NCBI GenBank assembly: GCA_021186555.1
Contig: JAJKFL010000004.1
Coordinates: 26,192,406-26,256,405, forward strand
Direction of reading: 5' to 3'
DNA: 64,000 bases
Source of the DNA: Reticulitermes speratus
Lineage: Eukaryota > Arthropoda > Insecta > Blattodea > Rhinotermitidae
A program made the translations under genes and the position numbers. This document shows positions 12,740-23,340 of the stretch, piece after piece (position 1 is the first letter of the stretch; the number at the start of each line of letters is the position of its first letter). The notes below the pieces were generated by a model. It was not told the DNA's origin. It did not search any database and worked only from the letters and a program-made list of their open reading frames with translations.

Positions 12740-12810
12740 AAATTCTTATTAATTAATATTATTATAATATTAATATTATTAATTATTAGTACTGTTATTA
12801 TTATACGTAT
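12740..12810. repeat. AT-rich low-complexity tract
   Basis: TTAATATTATTA-type sequence, partly palindromic. No gene is seen between 12,071 and 13,100. Confidence 0.7.
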
Positions 12811-13104
12811 TTTACTCTGTGTGGTTCATATAACAAAACTGATCGACATAACACTTTAAACCTGTACGCTGACATTGTAAAAACGCATACATAACCGATA
12901 AGGTGTGATAAGCCGGAAACTGTACACCGTGCAATCCGAGACAGCTTGCTGTGCAGCCAGACAGGTGAAGTAGCACACTAGAAGAAGAATGGAATGGAAG
13001 ACACTTAGACGAAGTTAAGTGGCAGATGAAAAGCCTGGGAAGTAAGAAGAGAGTCGTGCATTCTTTCCTCCTGAAAAACTCGGCTTTTTGCTACAACGAA
13101 ACAA

Positions 13105-13335
13105 TGACTGCCACAAACCTTCATAAAATCCCTCACACCCATTTTCTTTAAGATGAATTTTAACGTTGTCCTCAGCGGTCTCGTACCTTCAGGTTTTCTG
13201 ACTGTAATTCTGTAAGTATTGCTTACCGCACCAATGCATGGCTACGTGTCCCGCCCATCTCAACCTTGGTATTGTGTGTCTTCAAGTAATGACGCTCTTC
13301 ATTGTATAATCTACGTTTTTGGTTCTTTTCTGTCT
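13105..13335 (-). mobile_element. Non-LTR retrotransposon relic with LRWAGHVA motif
   Basis: The minus strand at about 13,240-13,265 translates as PRLRWAGHVAM, the conserved C-terminal motif LRWAGHVARM of insect endonuclease-reverse transcriptases. The rest is decayed. Confidence 0.6.
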
Positions 13336-13692
13336 TTCTCTTTTAGATCCAAATGTTGACATAAATATACACTTCTGTATATGAACTGAGAACCGCTCAA
13401 ATGCAGATCGGGAACAATTCTCGATTTTGGGAGAAGACTAAACTTGTCAGGCTCAGAAACCTTAACAAGATGGGCAATGTACGTGTAACGTCACAACGTG
13501 GTGCGTTCGCATGCTGTTCATACGTCCTTGGCTATCCTAAGCCTCATACTAATTCACTCGCAGAGAGTTCTCTTATGGCGATCTAATGTCTCCGGCATCA
13601 ATAAAACGTACTTAGGTCTTCATGCACAGTGCCAGATATTTTTGCCCGATTTCAACTAAATTTGAATTTTCTCGACAGATTTTCAAAGAAGT

Positions 13693-13932
13693 CGATCCAG
13701 GGTTCGTTTCCCAGCAGGCAAGAGTTTTCTTTCCCCCCCCCCCCCCCCCAAATTCCCAGGCGGTCTCTGGGGCCCATTCAGCCTCCTATTCAAGGGGTAC
13801 CGGGGTTCTTTTCCCGGGGGTAAAGTAGCTGGGGCATGAACTTCACCACCTACCTCCACCTAGAGCCGAGGTTAAGAATAAGTGGAGCTGTACCTTTATT
13901 CCCCTTATATGCCTTCATGATGCGAACAGGGA
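13693..13932 (+). mobile_element. SINE family C copy with poly-C tract
   Basis: B box CAGGGTTCGTTTCCCAG is followed by a 17-base C run at 13,733-13,749 and the family C body (GCCCATTCAGCCTCCTATTC). The A-box half is missing or unrecognisable. Two overlapping ORFs here are spurious. Confidence 0.75.
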
Positions 13933-14408
13933 CAGTGGTTTCTTTTTAGAATTAATGTTACGGTTATGTTAATTGCATAAAGACATGGGCCCACTCACAA
14001 GTATTTTGTGACTCCGTCTATAATGCAGTAGCTCTAAATCCAAATATGGCCTGCATGAATAACAATGTACGTGGAGGAAGAGAATATTTTGGTTCAGATA
14101 CTGGATGTACGTATCTGTGCCTAAGGGATCCATAGCAGTAGGTGCCTCCCAACCTTCTTACGTGAGCACGGAAGCAGATGTAGTTTCCGAAACACTCTTT
14201 ATAAGAAGAAAAAAGTCTTCTGCGATGTGACGTGGTGCAGGTGGACGAGTATTTTCCGACGTTTCGACGGCTCGTAATGCCTTGCTTTCTGGTAACACTA
14301 GATGTGAAAATTTGCCCTTTCCACGCCTTGAAGGCAGATTGGGTAGCAGAGGAATAGCCGTATTCTTTCTTAAGCTCGGAATGAAATTGAAGTGAGTCGT
14401 TACCTTCA

Positions 14409-14590
14409 CGCCCCGGCCGCTTTACCCACTAGAAATAACCCCAGAACCAATTGAATAGCAGGCTGGGTGGCACCAGAGCAGATCTGGACGATTTTGGAGA
14501 AGAGAAAGTCTCTTTCCCCTGGTGGAATTCGAAACCCGAACCATTCACCCGTAGCTAGTCGATATACCAACTACGCCATCCCGGCTCGGG
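14409..14590 (-). mobile_element. SINE family C copy (minus, 3' truncated)
   Basis: The minus strand runs from the tRNA-like head (14,530-14,590) through CCACCCAGCCTGC to GGTAAAGCGGCCGGGG at 14,410. The last third of the element is absent. Confidence 0.75.
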
Positions 14591-15895
14591 AACATTAGAC
14601 GGTCGGTGTTGAAAATCAAAGTAGTTCTAGATTCACATACCTATATATTTTACTATATCGTCAAAAGTTTGATTTAAGTGGGTTGTAAACTAATAATATG
14701 CATGCGAAATTTAGACGTCATGGTGCTTGATACTTTTGTTTGCTTTTCCTGCTCACTGATTCTGAAAAGCTTTCCAGGAATTCACGTTTCTGCAGCTTTC
14801 TTTGCATAACTTTGGGCTTATTCAGTTCCGGCTCCCTTTGTTGTCTTTTAATACATCCGACACTTGTGAGGAACGTTCTGTGCTGCGATTCCACTCCAGC
14901 CAACCATTTTGTGTAAGAAATGAAAATCTAATCGGTCGACATTACAAAAAACAATGTTTTCGAATTTAGGAACAGCAAAAATTTTACGTCTTGCGACTCA
15001 ATTAAATTTTTATGGACAGATTCCTTCGTCCCCCACCACCACCATCAGACGGCACTTCCTCTCTGCTAGCCATGCAAACACGACTGTTATCATGCAGAAA
15101 GAGCTTTGGGTCCATAGCTAACATTACATCTACATTCTCCAAATACCTCATTTTCGAAAGTGTATTTAACGTAGTGGTTCTCAAGCGGTGTGCAGCATGT
15201 CTTTACTTTTTAAGACTGATTATAAAAAATTACAATTTTTAGCTTCAAAAACTGATATAGGCTGTCATCACACACGTGCACAAGCATAAGGTGAAGAAAA
15301 CTGGAGGGACCTTGAAGATGTTTTGGCGTAAATGCTGCATTTACTTAAGATTATATACATTGATAATTATATCAAAATTTCATAACATTTCTGCTTTACG
15401 ACGGTTTGTATACAATAAATGACACTTTAAGCATTGGCTTACTCTTTTTAAAAAATTTAAGTTTCTCACCCAAGGTTTGTCGCTCAAATGATGAAAACTC
15501 CACGTGTGCAGTGAAGACCTCTGACGTGCCCACTGCTGGTTATCAGTGAGACTTCGGACACTCATGTGAGTGTACTCGGTTTGTACTTCGGTGAGTGCGC
15601 CTGCTTTACCGACTGAGGTCTTTCCTGCATTCTCCTCAGTCTTCCAGTTGAATATCATATCTCTAACTACAGCACCACCATTTCTTTTCTAAATCTTTAC
15701 CAGCTCATTGTCCATAATCATTTTTCCAAATTTATTCGACACATTGCAAATTATTTAATTAAAATGCTTTGTTAAATAGCCTTCGGATCCATTCAGTCAT
15801 CGATGTTGTTTCTACACTACGCTCCTTTGCTTTGTCTGGGTTTTAAATTCAACTAATGGACTCACGCACTTTGAATCTTTGTATTTATTTATATA
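14591..15895. other. Gene-free stretch
   Basis: No gene is supported. AGTGGTTCTCAAGCGGTGTG at about 15,173 resembles a hAT terminal sequence. The GCGGCCC-rich segment at 16,530-16,560 may belong to the same broken element, with SINEs inserted between them. Confidence 0.3.
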
Positions 15896-15903
15896 AACTG
15901 ATA

Positions 15904-16164
15904 TTAGCTGATCCCGGTGGCTGCGCGGTCTAAGGCGTGTGTCTGCAGCCGCTCGCTTGCTGGAAATGCGAGTTCGAATCCTGCCGGGGCATGGATGTCT
16001 GTCCCTTGTGAGTGTTGTGTTGTCAAGTAGAGACCTCTGCGACGGGTCGATCCCTCGTACAGGAGAGTCGTATCGAGTGGTGTGTGTGTGTCACTGAGTG
16101 TGATCAAATGTAACAATAACCCTCTGCACCTACAATCATTAGGCAGAAGGGATCCGACTAAAAA
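15904..16164 (+). mobile_element. SINE family A copy with target site duplication
   Basis: The head is GGTGGCTGCGCGGTCTAAGG with B box GAGTTCGAATCC. The tail ends in CATTAGGCAGAAGGGATCCG and poly(A). The 9-bp repeat AAACTGATA at 15,895-15,903 and 16,165-16,173 flanks it. Its 3' third differs from that of the copies at 46,562 and 54,853. Confidence 0.9.
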
Positions 16165-16789
16165 AAACTGATAATGCTTTGGGAATCATGACTTGACAAA
16201 TTCACAAGCTCGTTTATAAAATGGAGAATTTGTGGAAGGAACTGAGTATTTCAAGTCAGTGGAACATGTCCGCAGTGAAGAAACAGCACGTTTTGAATCC
16301 ACTGTGCTTGTGTTATGTTGGGTAAATGCGGACGTAAACTTCCGCACAGGCACGTCCAATTTCATGTGACGAAAGCTAAAACGTAAAAAGAAACTCACGT
16401 ATCAATAAACTCACTTAGAACGCAGAACATCTTTTGGTGACCGGGAGATATTAATCTCGACTTTCAACAGGCATCTCCTTTATCCTGACGGGTGTTATAG
16501 GCGTTTTATTGTTTACGGCAATAATACGTAAACTGCGGCCCGCGTGCCGCATGCGGCCCTTCTACCTTTGCAAAGCGGAGAGATATATAACTTCAGAAAC
16601 ACGAAAAAAATATATGAAATTCGAAGAATAATTATTTTATTAGCGGTTGCCCGAAAATAATATTCATAATTACGTTCATTATTCGTAATACACTATACGG
16701 TTCATACCAAAATATAAGTTAATCGCACATAAAAGTAGCTATCGCGCTATTTCGCTTCGTTACTTCGAGGTGGAGGAACCGAAAATTTA

Positions 16790-17045
16790 AGTGGCCAGTG
16801 GCCGCTCGGTCTAAGGCGTGGGTCTGAGGCCGCTCGCTTACTGGGATTCGGTTTCGAATCCCGCCGGGGGCATGGATGTCTGTCTTTTGTAAGTGTTCTG
16901 TGTTGTCAGGTAGAGGTCTCTTCGACGGGCCGATCCCTCGTCCAGAGGAGACCTGCCGAGTGTTTATGTGTCCTTGAGTGTGATCAGGTGAAATGATAAC
17001 CCTCTACACTTACAAGAGTAAGTAGAAGTAACACTAAGAAAGGGA
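16790..17045 (+). mobile_element. SINE family A copy
   Basis: The head is AGTGGCCGCTCGGTCTAAGG with B box GGTTTCGAATCCC. The tail has GATAACCCTCTACACTTAC, the same tail type as the copy at 15,904. Confidence 0.85.
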
Positions 17046-18770
17046 ATTGGTGGGTAAACGTAAGTACTTGACAACACATCATGTGTCTCGAAGTGTTATT
17101 GTTTTCTCAGTCATAGTCTGTGATTGAATGGGAAAGGTCAGTGGCAATAGAGACAAAATTAAGAGCTTGTTAGGTAAGGTTAACTTCAAACTTTGTACGA
17201 TTATTTAAATTTTTTAAAGATTAATTTCAAATAATTATACCGCCCAATATTGGCACTGCCTATGACAGGGTATCATCGTTAACGATGCACAACTAAAATT
17301 TACTTATTATTTATGTGGCCCGCAAACAGTTCTTTAAACACTTTTCGCAAAATTGGGAAAAGCGACTATTAGCTCTGTCCGTCCGTCTATACGCATGGAA
17401 CAACTCGGCTCCCACCGGACGAATATTCATGCAAGTTGACATTTGAATATTTTTCGAAAATCTGCCCAGAAAGTTCAAGTTTCATTAAAATCTGACAAGA
17501 ATAACGGGTACTTTACATGAACACCTATGTGCATTTATGATAATATCTCGTCGAGTTCTTTTTAGAATGAGAAATGTTGCACAATGTTGTAGAAAAAATC
17601 AAACCACATATTTTATGTGCAATAAAATTTTTCCAAAATTCGTGCCGTTTATGAGATAGTGTGGAAAATTACGGTAGAGCCACACAGGCCACAGATGACA
17701 ATATAATACGGCGCATGCGCATTGCATGCTGGATAAATAAGGCTACAGACACACACTCAGAATATGCTATACTTATTGAATTTCCGCGGCATCAATGGTT
17801 ACTTGAACGTGCCTGTGTGTTACGTTCATACGTAAATTGTCTGTCCTCTTTTCTCTTGATTTGGCCCTCGTGCCCAAAACGTTGCTCACCACTTTGTACA
17901 TTCTGAGATATCACCTCGAATTCGGCCACGGTAACATTTTTCTGTCATTTATCCGAATTCATCAATTAAAATTATCCACACATTCCAACCGCAGCAAACA
18001 GCCGACACAGCAGGAATGCGCCAAACTTGCAACCTGTTTTGAAATCATGCAATTTAAATCTCAGTAAGACCACAAGCATTTCTGCGTTATTCGTGGTCTT
18101 ATTTAGTCTTTCCCAGCAGACGTAATGCTTACCCTGTTATTACGAGTGCAAACTGCTGTTCCATCTCAAGCAGTAGCTGTCAACTTCTTATCACACAGAC
18201 CCAGGTTCATTCTTAGGACAGTCTGTGTGGAGTTTCTGGCAGACAATTTGGCACACGGCTTGTCCTCTCCTTACTCCTGTTAAACACAATCACACCACTT
18301 ACCGTCGTCATTATCAGGGACTGGCACACAGCATATCAGTTGACACTACAGTACCATGGGACCTGGTCTCAGCCCACTCCTACATATGTCCTTCAGCATA
18401 CCTAATATTGCAAGAGCATAAGGTAGCACAACAGGAATCACAGGAGACAGATGCTTCACTGGGTACAGCATGATTTATCAGGGCTTTAAAACTAATATTA
18501 TTTTATACTGTAACACCTTCTATAAATTCAAATGAGTGTTAATATTTTCAGTAATCTTTACTTCACTTCAACAGCATACATTATGTCATAACTGCAAACT
18601 GTATAATCATTATTTCATATTTAGAAACTAATGGTAATTGCTAACTCCACAGAGCAATCTTCTTCTTGAGTGCATGACAGTCACTGAACTGGTCAAGAAA
18701 TTCCTTACCTTTTAAGAAACATAAAAAAAGAGTGACTACCATGTATGTAGCAGCCTGGCACTGGACACTG
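17046..18770. other. Gene-free stretch
   Basis: A unique-looking segment at 17,370-17,700 starts with CTCTGTCCGTCCGTCTATAC and could be an unclassified repeat. No coding exon is supported. Confidence 0.3.
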
Positions 18771-18840
18771 TCCTGAGCCAGATGAATTCAGTCCACACCC
18801 TCAAACCCTACAGAAGTTCAAGGTACTGTCTCCCAAATTA
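18770..18840 (-). mobile_element. Short non-LTR retrotransposon relic
   Basis: The minus strand gives GVD-stop-IHLAQD, the terminal motif of the same reverse transcriptase family as 2,490 and 13,105. Confidence 0.45.
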
Positions 18841-18853
18841 AAACATCTAACAG

Positions 18854-19113
18854 CAGTAGCATAGCTAGGATTTTCTGGCACCCAGTTTGTGTAATTACTC
18901 TGACTGCTCCTAAAACATATTAATTAAATTTAAAAAATCGAAATAATGTGTCAAATTTCCGTTTACTTGGCTCAATAATTTAACAATTTGTTGAGCACAT
19001 AAAATAAATTTCTTTTATTTAATATTCATTTTTTGCCCATTTTGTCACCCCTTGTGCTCTGCCGCCCAGAGGGCGCCACACTTCTCCCCCCCTCCCCCCC
19101 AGCTATGCCCCTA
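18854..19113. mobile_element. hAT-type MITE with 8-bp target site duplication
   Basis: The ends CAGTAGCATAGCTAGG and (reverse complement) TAGGGGCATAGCTGGG are imperfect terminal inverted repeats. The 8-bp repeat TCTAACAG flanks the element at 18,846-18,853 and 19,114-19,121. Eight-base duplications are characteristic of hAT transposons. No transposase is present. Confidence 0.8.
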
Positions 19114-19870
19114 TCTAACAGTTCCATTATGTCAGGGCACTTTTCACATTTCATGTCTTATGTACAAAATTACACGAGGTCTGTCTCTTACGAAGCAGAA
19201 CTTCATCTCTTAACACAGGCGCGCACCACACACACACACACAAAGGTAATCAAAGGTAATTAAATGCATGGACATGATGAGTGTATATACAAACTTTATT
19301 TTTATTGATACTGTACACGTCACACATCCACACACGCTTGCAGACACATTTTGTACTTCATCACAGTCATCATGAATCACCATGCAAAAAAATAGTTTTG
19401 ATCTTGGTTCATAACAGCGCACACTGGATATTTAAATAATTACAAATAAAAGTAAAATCGGATGTCTGAAACTCACAGGCTCCGCTTAGTTGAAAATCAC
19501 ACGTGATTGACTTACCTTTGATTTTGTAAGTACATAACTTTCCTACATTACAGTCCATTAAACTGGCCGTCTGACTTTGTCTTTGATGGCAGTTCATGCC
19601 AAAAATTTTGTCGCACATTCTGTACGCCTATTACACAAACATGTAGCACATCACCATTAAACGTGACCCATGACTATAGGTCCACATTTCTGCACATCCA
19701 GTTTCCAATTCAAACAACCAAACATCAGAAAACTGTTACATATTGTCATAGAAAACTTTTAGTGACAGAACTCTGCAATAACCGTTATTGTAACTGGGGC
19801 TACCATGATAATGATTACATGCAGCTACCTAACATGGAAAATTTGCGGTTCTCACAGCAGTGCTGCTGAC

Positions 19871-20023
19871 GTTTCAAGCCTTCTGTGATGTGATGCTGTG
19901 TTGTTGCTGAGCAAGTAGTTCCTGATGTTTCAAAGCACTGTAGTGCCTTCATCTTCAGGGTCAAAATAAACAACAGCAACTACTCGCCCAAAACAGAGCA
20001 TCACATTCCAGAAGACTTGAACC
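19871..20023. mobile_element. Foldback MITE-like element
   Basis: The two ends, about 30 bp each (GTTTCAAGCCTTCTGTGATG and its diverged inverse near 19,995-20,023), form an inverted repeat. The interior on the minus strand contains a hammerhead-like motif, listed separately. Confidence 0.6.
19921..19960 (-). ncRNA. Hammerhead-like motif in foldback element
   Basis: The minus strand reads CTGAAGA, then a GGCACT/AGTGC stem with a short loop, then GAAACATC. This is the same CUGANGA - stem - GAAA layout as at 5,258. It is only a core match. Confidence 0.3.
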
Positions 20024-20113
20024 TTCATCTACCTTACACATCACAGTACCATAAAATTTCTTAGATCACAGAAAATATGCCAATGAACAGCTCTGACACC
20101 TTGTCATATTCAC

Positions 20114-20160
20114 ATGCAGGACTTTCAATGAACTTAGATGCAGGACTTTCAATGAACTTA
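20114..20160. repeat. 24-bp tandem duplication
   Basis: ATGCAGGACTTTCAATGAAC followed by TTAG occurs twice in succession. It may be in the 3' UTR or flank of DNAJC3. 20,161-21,090 shows nothing else, and the ORF at 20,784-21,113 lacks coding character. Confidence 0.9.
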
Positions 20161-21098
20161 CAAGTTGCTGTAGTAGTTTGGCTAACTAATTTGCAGTAGT
20201 GTCTACTACAAGACCCACACACAGCTTCAATTTACACTGACCTACAATAATTTTAGGTCTTTATTTTACATTATTGAAATGTTGAAACACATGTCAGGTC
20301 ATGCAGAAATGCCACCACATAACCTGGCAGTATTAAACACCACATTTTCTCTCTCATCTGCCAATAAATGTCTATAAGAAAAATTTTTGGACCATCACTG
20401 GAGTGGCAAATCTACCCACATCCCTGGCCTGACACGTTTGAAAAAACCGGAATGCTACCATGTATAAGCTACACAATGCATACAGCTAAGTGCAAGCAAA
20501 ACATGACAGCACTTACTGCATGAAAAAGAGAAAATATTTGTGTCCCAGTGGCGAAGTAGCATGGAACACAATATATAATAGAATACGCACACTTAAAAAA
20601 CTCTGTAACTTCTGAGAGCAGCTGCAAAATGTGAGATACCTACAGCACCCAATTACAATGATGGCATGCATGACAGTTTGTGCCACGAATGCAGTGACCT
20701 GTCTTGGTGCAACATATAAGTATGAATCTCAAGTGGACCTTCAAACATATTCTGCATTCACTGAACTCATAACTTCATAACCCATGTCAGTGACTGGTTC
20801 TTTATGTCACTTCTACCTCAGAGGAAGAGTAAAACACTACTCTCACACCTTATCCTTCTCTGCTAACAAGAAACGAAACCAATTTATATTTATGAGAACT
20901 GTGTTACATCATCTTATGATTACATCATCGGTTTGCATAGTCTTAGCTTCCAGCATCCCATTCTCTGTTGATATTACATTCTATGGCCAAAAGATACTAT
21001 ACAATGACCCGATCAACAAAATAGGATGTTCTGATGTACCAAATACAACTCAAAATTATGACATGAATCCCAAATATTTCTTAATTAACATTAGTGTA

Positions 21099-21390
21099 AC
21101 TGGCCTGGGATAGTGTAGTTGGTATAGTGCCTCCCTACAAGCTAGACAGCTTGGGGTTTGAACCCTGGTGGAGACGAGATTTTCCGCACCCATGCAGACC
21201 GGTCAAAGGGGGCCCACCCAGCCTCATGTACAATGGGTACCAGGTCTTTCCCACAGGTAAAGCAGCTGGGGTGTGTCATTGAACACCCACCCCCACCTAC
21301 CGCTGAGGTTAAAGAAAGAGTAGCACTATACTGCTACTCGCTGCCTGTGCCTTTATAGAATGTTATAGGGTGAACTTGAACTTCACCTTT
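21099..21390 (+). mobile_element. SINE family C copy, full length
   Basis: The head GGGATAGTGTAGTTGGTATA with B box GGGTTTGAACCC leads into the full family C body. ACATTAGTGTA at 21,088-21,098 and ACATTACTGTA at 21,391-21,401 are an 11-bp duplication with one change. Confidence 0.9.
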
Positions 21391-21401
21391 ACATTACTGT
21401 A

Positions 21402-22880
21402 CATTTATTTCATAAGGAACTTCTAGAAGGTTGTGGTGTCGATATGAAAGTTTCTTATACTGAATTTTCATTCAGCCTGGTGCAGTTATCCAAGAAAATT
21501 TTGTTTTAAGATCAGGAACTTGTAGTTATATATGAACTGTTTACTGCCAATATGCACACAGTTCATTTTTGTAGACTGTGGTGGATTACGAACTTGGCAC
21601 TATCATTCTTCCATAAGATAATACCACAGCAAACCACCATAAAACTGAAATATGATCAACTCAAAAGACAAATGTTTGCATGATTATTAATTGGTATAGC
21701 ATCAAATGCAACAACATGTGCCTTCATGACACCTTTTCATGTTTCCTGAATTGAGAAAGCATAAAGCTTTACTGGTCATGCATTGCATTCTTTCAGTACT
21801 AATACCACCAACCCAGAGTTAAAATACAGTTGCCAGTCCTGTAGAACCAGATTTAAAAACCCTATTCCCAGGCAATAAATAAGCTGTTGCCTCTAAATTA
21901 AAACATGATTGCCAACATTGTTTTACCAGAACATTTAAAATCCCCATTTCCAAACAATGATGGCTAATGTGCAGTTTTCAGCATCATAAATCTGAAATAC
22001 CATCTACATATTCAGAAATTAAATATTCTGAAAATATTTAATAATGCCATGGGGGAAGTTAAGCAGGGACTTTCCAAAAATAAAAATAAAAGCCGTTACT
22101 GTGGTACTAATTAAACCAACAGCTTGTTGTATGAGTTACAACAGGCTGTCACTTGGAGTAACAGGATTCACATTCAAGTGAAGCTTTAATCTTGCTTCAT
22201 TTGCATCACTGAAATCTGGCACAATTTTATATATTCCTGGAGCATAAATATCAGCAATGAATTATGAAGCAGTTCACTCAGAGAGGATGAAATTTTGTGC
22301 ACCAGCAAGTAGGCACAGCAACTTGAGGAAAACCCCAAACACAGTAACAGTACAAAATACGTCACTAAGTACAACATAACGAGTTACATGCTAATGGACA
22401 TTCTAACCCCCCTCCAAAAAAAAAACTGAAAACTCACTAGAATGGTTGAAGGTCACAGCACATGATGTAAATACAATATAAATTAAATTATGTAAATGTG
22501 AGACTGTAATCAGTGAAATAAATCCCTTATATTGTAATAGTTCAGGATGCTTCACACAAAGACCACATACAAAAGTAGATATAAATGGACTTAGGTACTG
22601 TTCCATGACAGTTCAAATGGAAGGACTTGTATGCAAATAAAAATCCGTACATACCACGCTCATGTATGAGGTATCGTATCAAAATCAACTCTGTGGCACT
22701 TACAAAAATTAATTTCCCTTTTATGATCTTCTGCTGGTATTCATATATTTTAGTAATAATCAAATATTATTAATGTATCTTCTATTCACCTATTTCTAAT
22801 AATATTCAAATACTATTAAATTTATGAATACCAAGCAGAGGATCCAAGAAATTAACTGGTGCAGATATCATGCACTGTGC
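21402..22880. other. Gene-free stretch downstream of DNAJC3
   Basis: No exon or element is supported. A short imperfect hairpin lies at about 22,119-22,149. The sequence is CpG-poor like the gene and could be transcribed as read-through or a long 3' UTR. Confidence 0.35.
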
Positions 22881-22886
22881 TTTATT
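22881..22886 (-). terminator. Candidate poly(A) signal for DNAJC3
   Basis: AATAAA occurs on the minus strand about 330 bp beyond the DNAJC3 stop codon. It is the first canonical signal I see downstream. CpG-poor sequence continues to about 18.5 kb, so a longer 3' UTR is possible. Confidence 0.4.
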
Positions 22887-23212
22887 TCACTGTGACAGTA
22901 ATGCTACATCTTAAAGATCTAAACTTCCCACACAAATTACAAGTCTTTGCTCAAGACTTCACAAATGTTGCAGGGTCTTCACAGTGATCTGACACTGAAT
23001 TCCTTTATCATGCTCTAATCTTGTATGGCCCTACTAACATCAGAAAATAACTATAAAGTTCCACCCAGGTCACAATCTTTGGGCCATGAATGACAGACAC
23101 AGCAATATAGCAACTAATTACCAGCAACATAGTCATATTGCTATTAAAGCTCTCAAAATTCAATGCTGACTGGTCTGTGTGGGATGGCAAAGGTCTGAGT
23201 TCTATCTCATCC

Positions 23213-23340
23213 TCAGTTGAAATGGAACTTGAATTGAAAGGGACTACCATGGAAGTGATGTTGAAATGGGTTAAAGCCTTGATTTCCTTGTGTTTCAGGG
23301 TCCAATGGATCTTCACCATTATCATATTTGTCACGTTTCT
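23213..23340 (-). CDS. DNAJC3: DNAJC3 coding exon 11 (C-terminus)
   Basis: The terminal coding exon follows TTTTTTGCAG. It encodes KRDKYDNGEDPLDPE, a Gly/Asn/Phe/His-rich tail and the end FQFKFHFN, followed by TGA at 23215-23213. The vertebrate protein ends FRFKFHFN, so the end is well supported. Longer ORFs on both strands over this exon are in other frames and are not real. Confidence 0.95.

Noticed and set aside
20784..21113. 109-codon ORF downstream of DNAJC3
   Set aside because: Low-complexity, mixed composition with no family resemblance. It ends inside the SINE C head.
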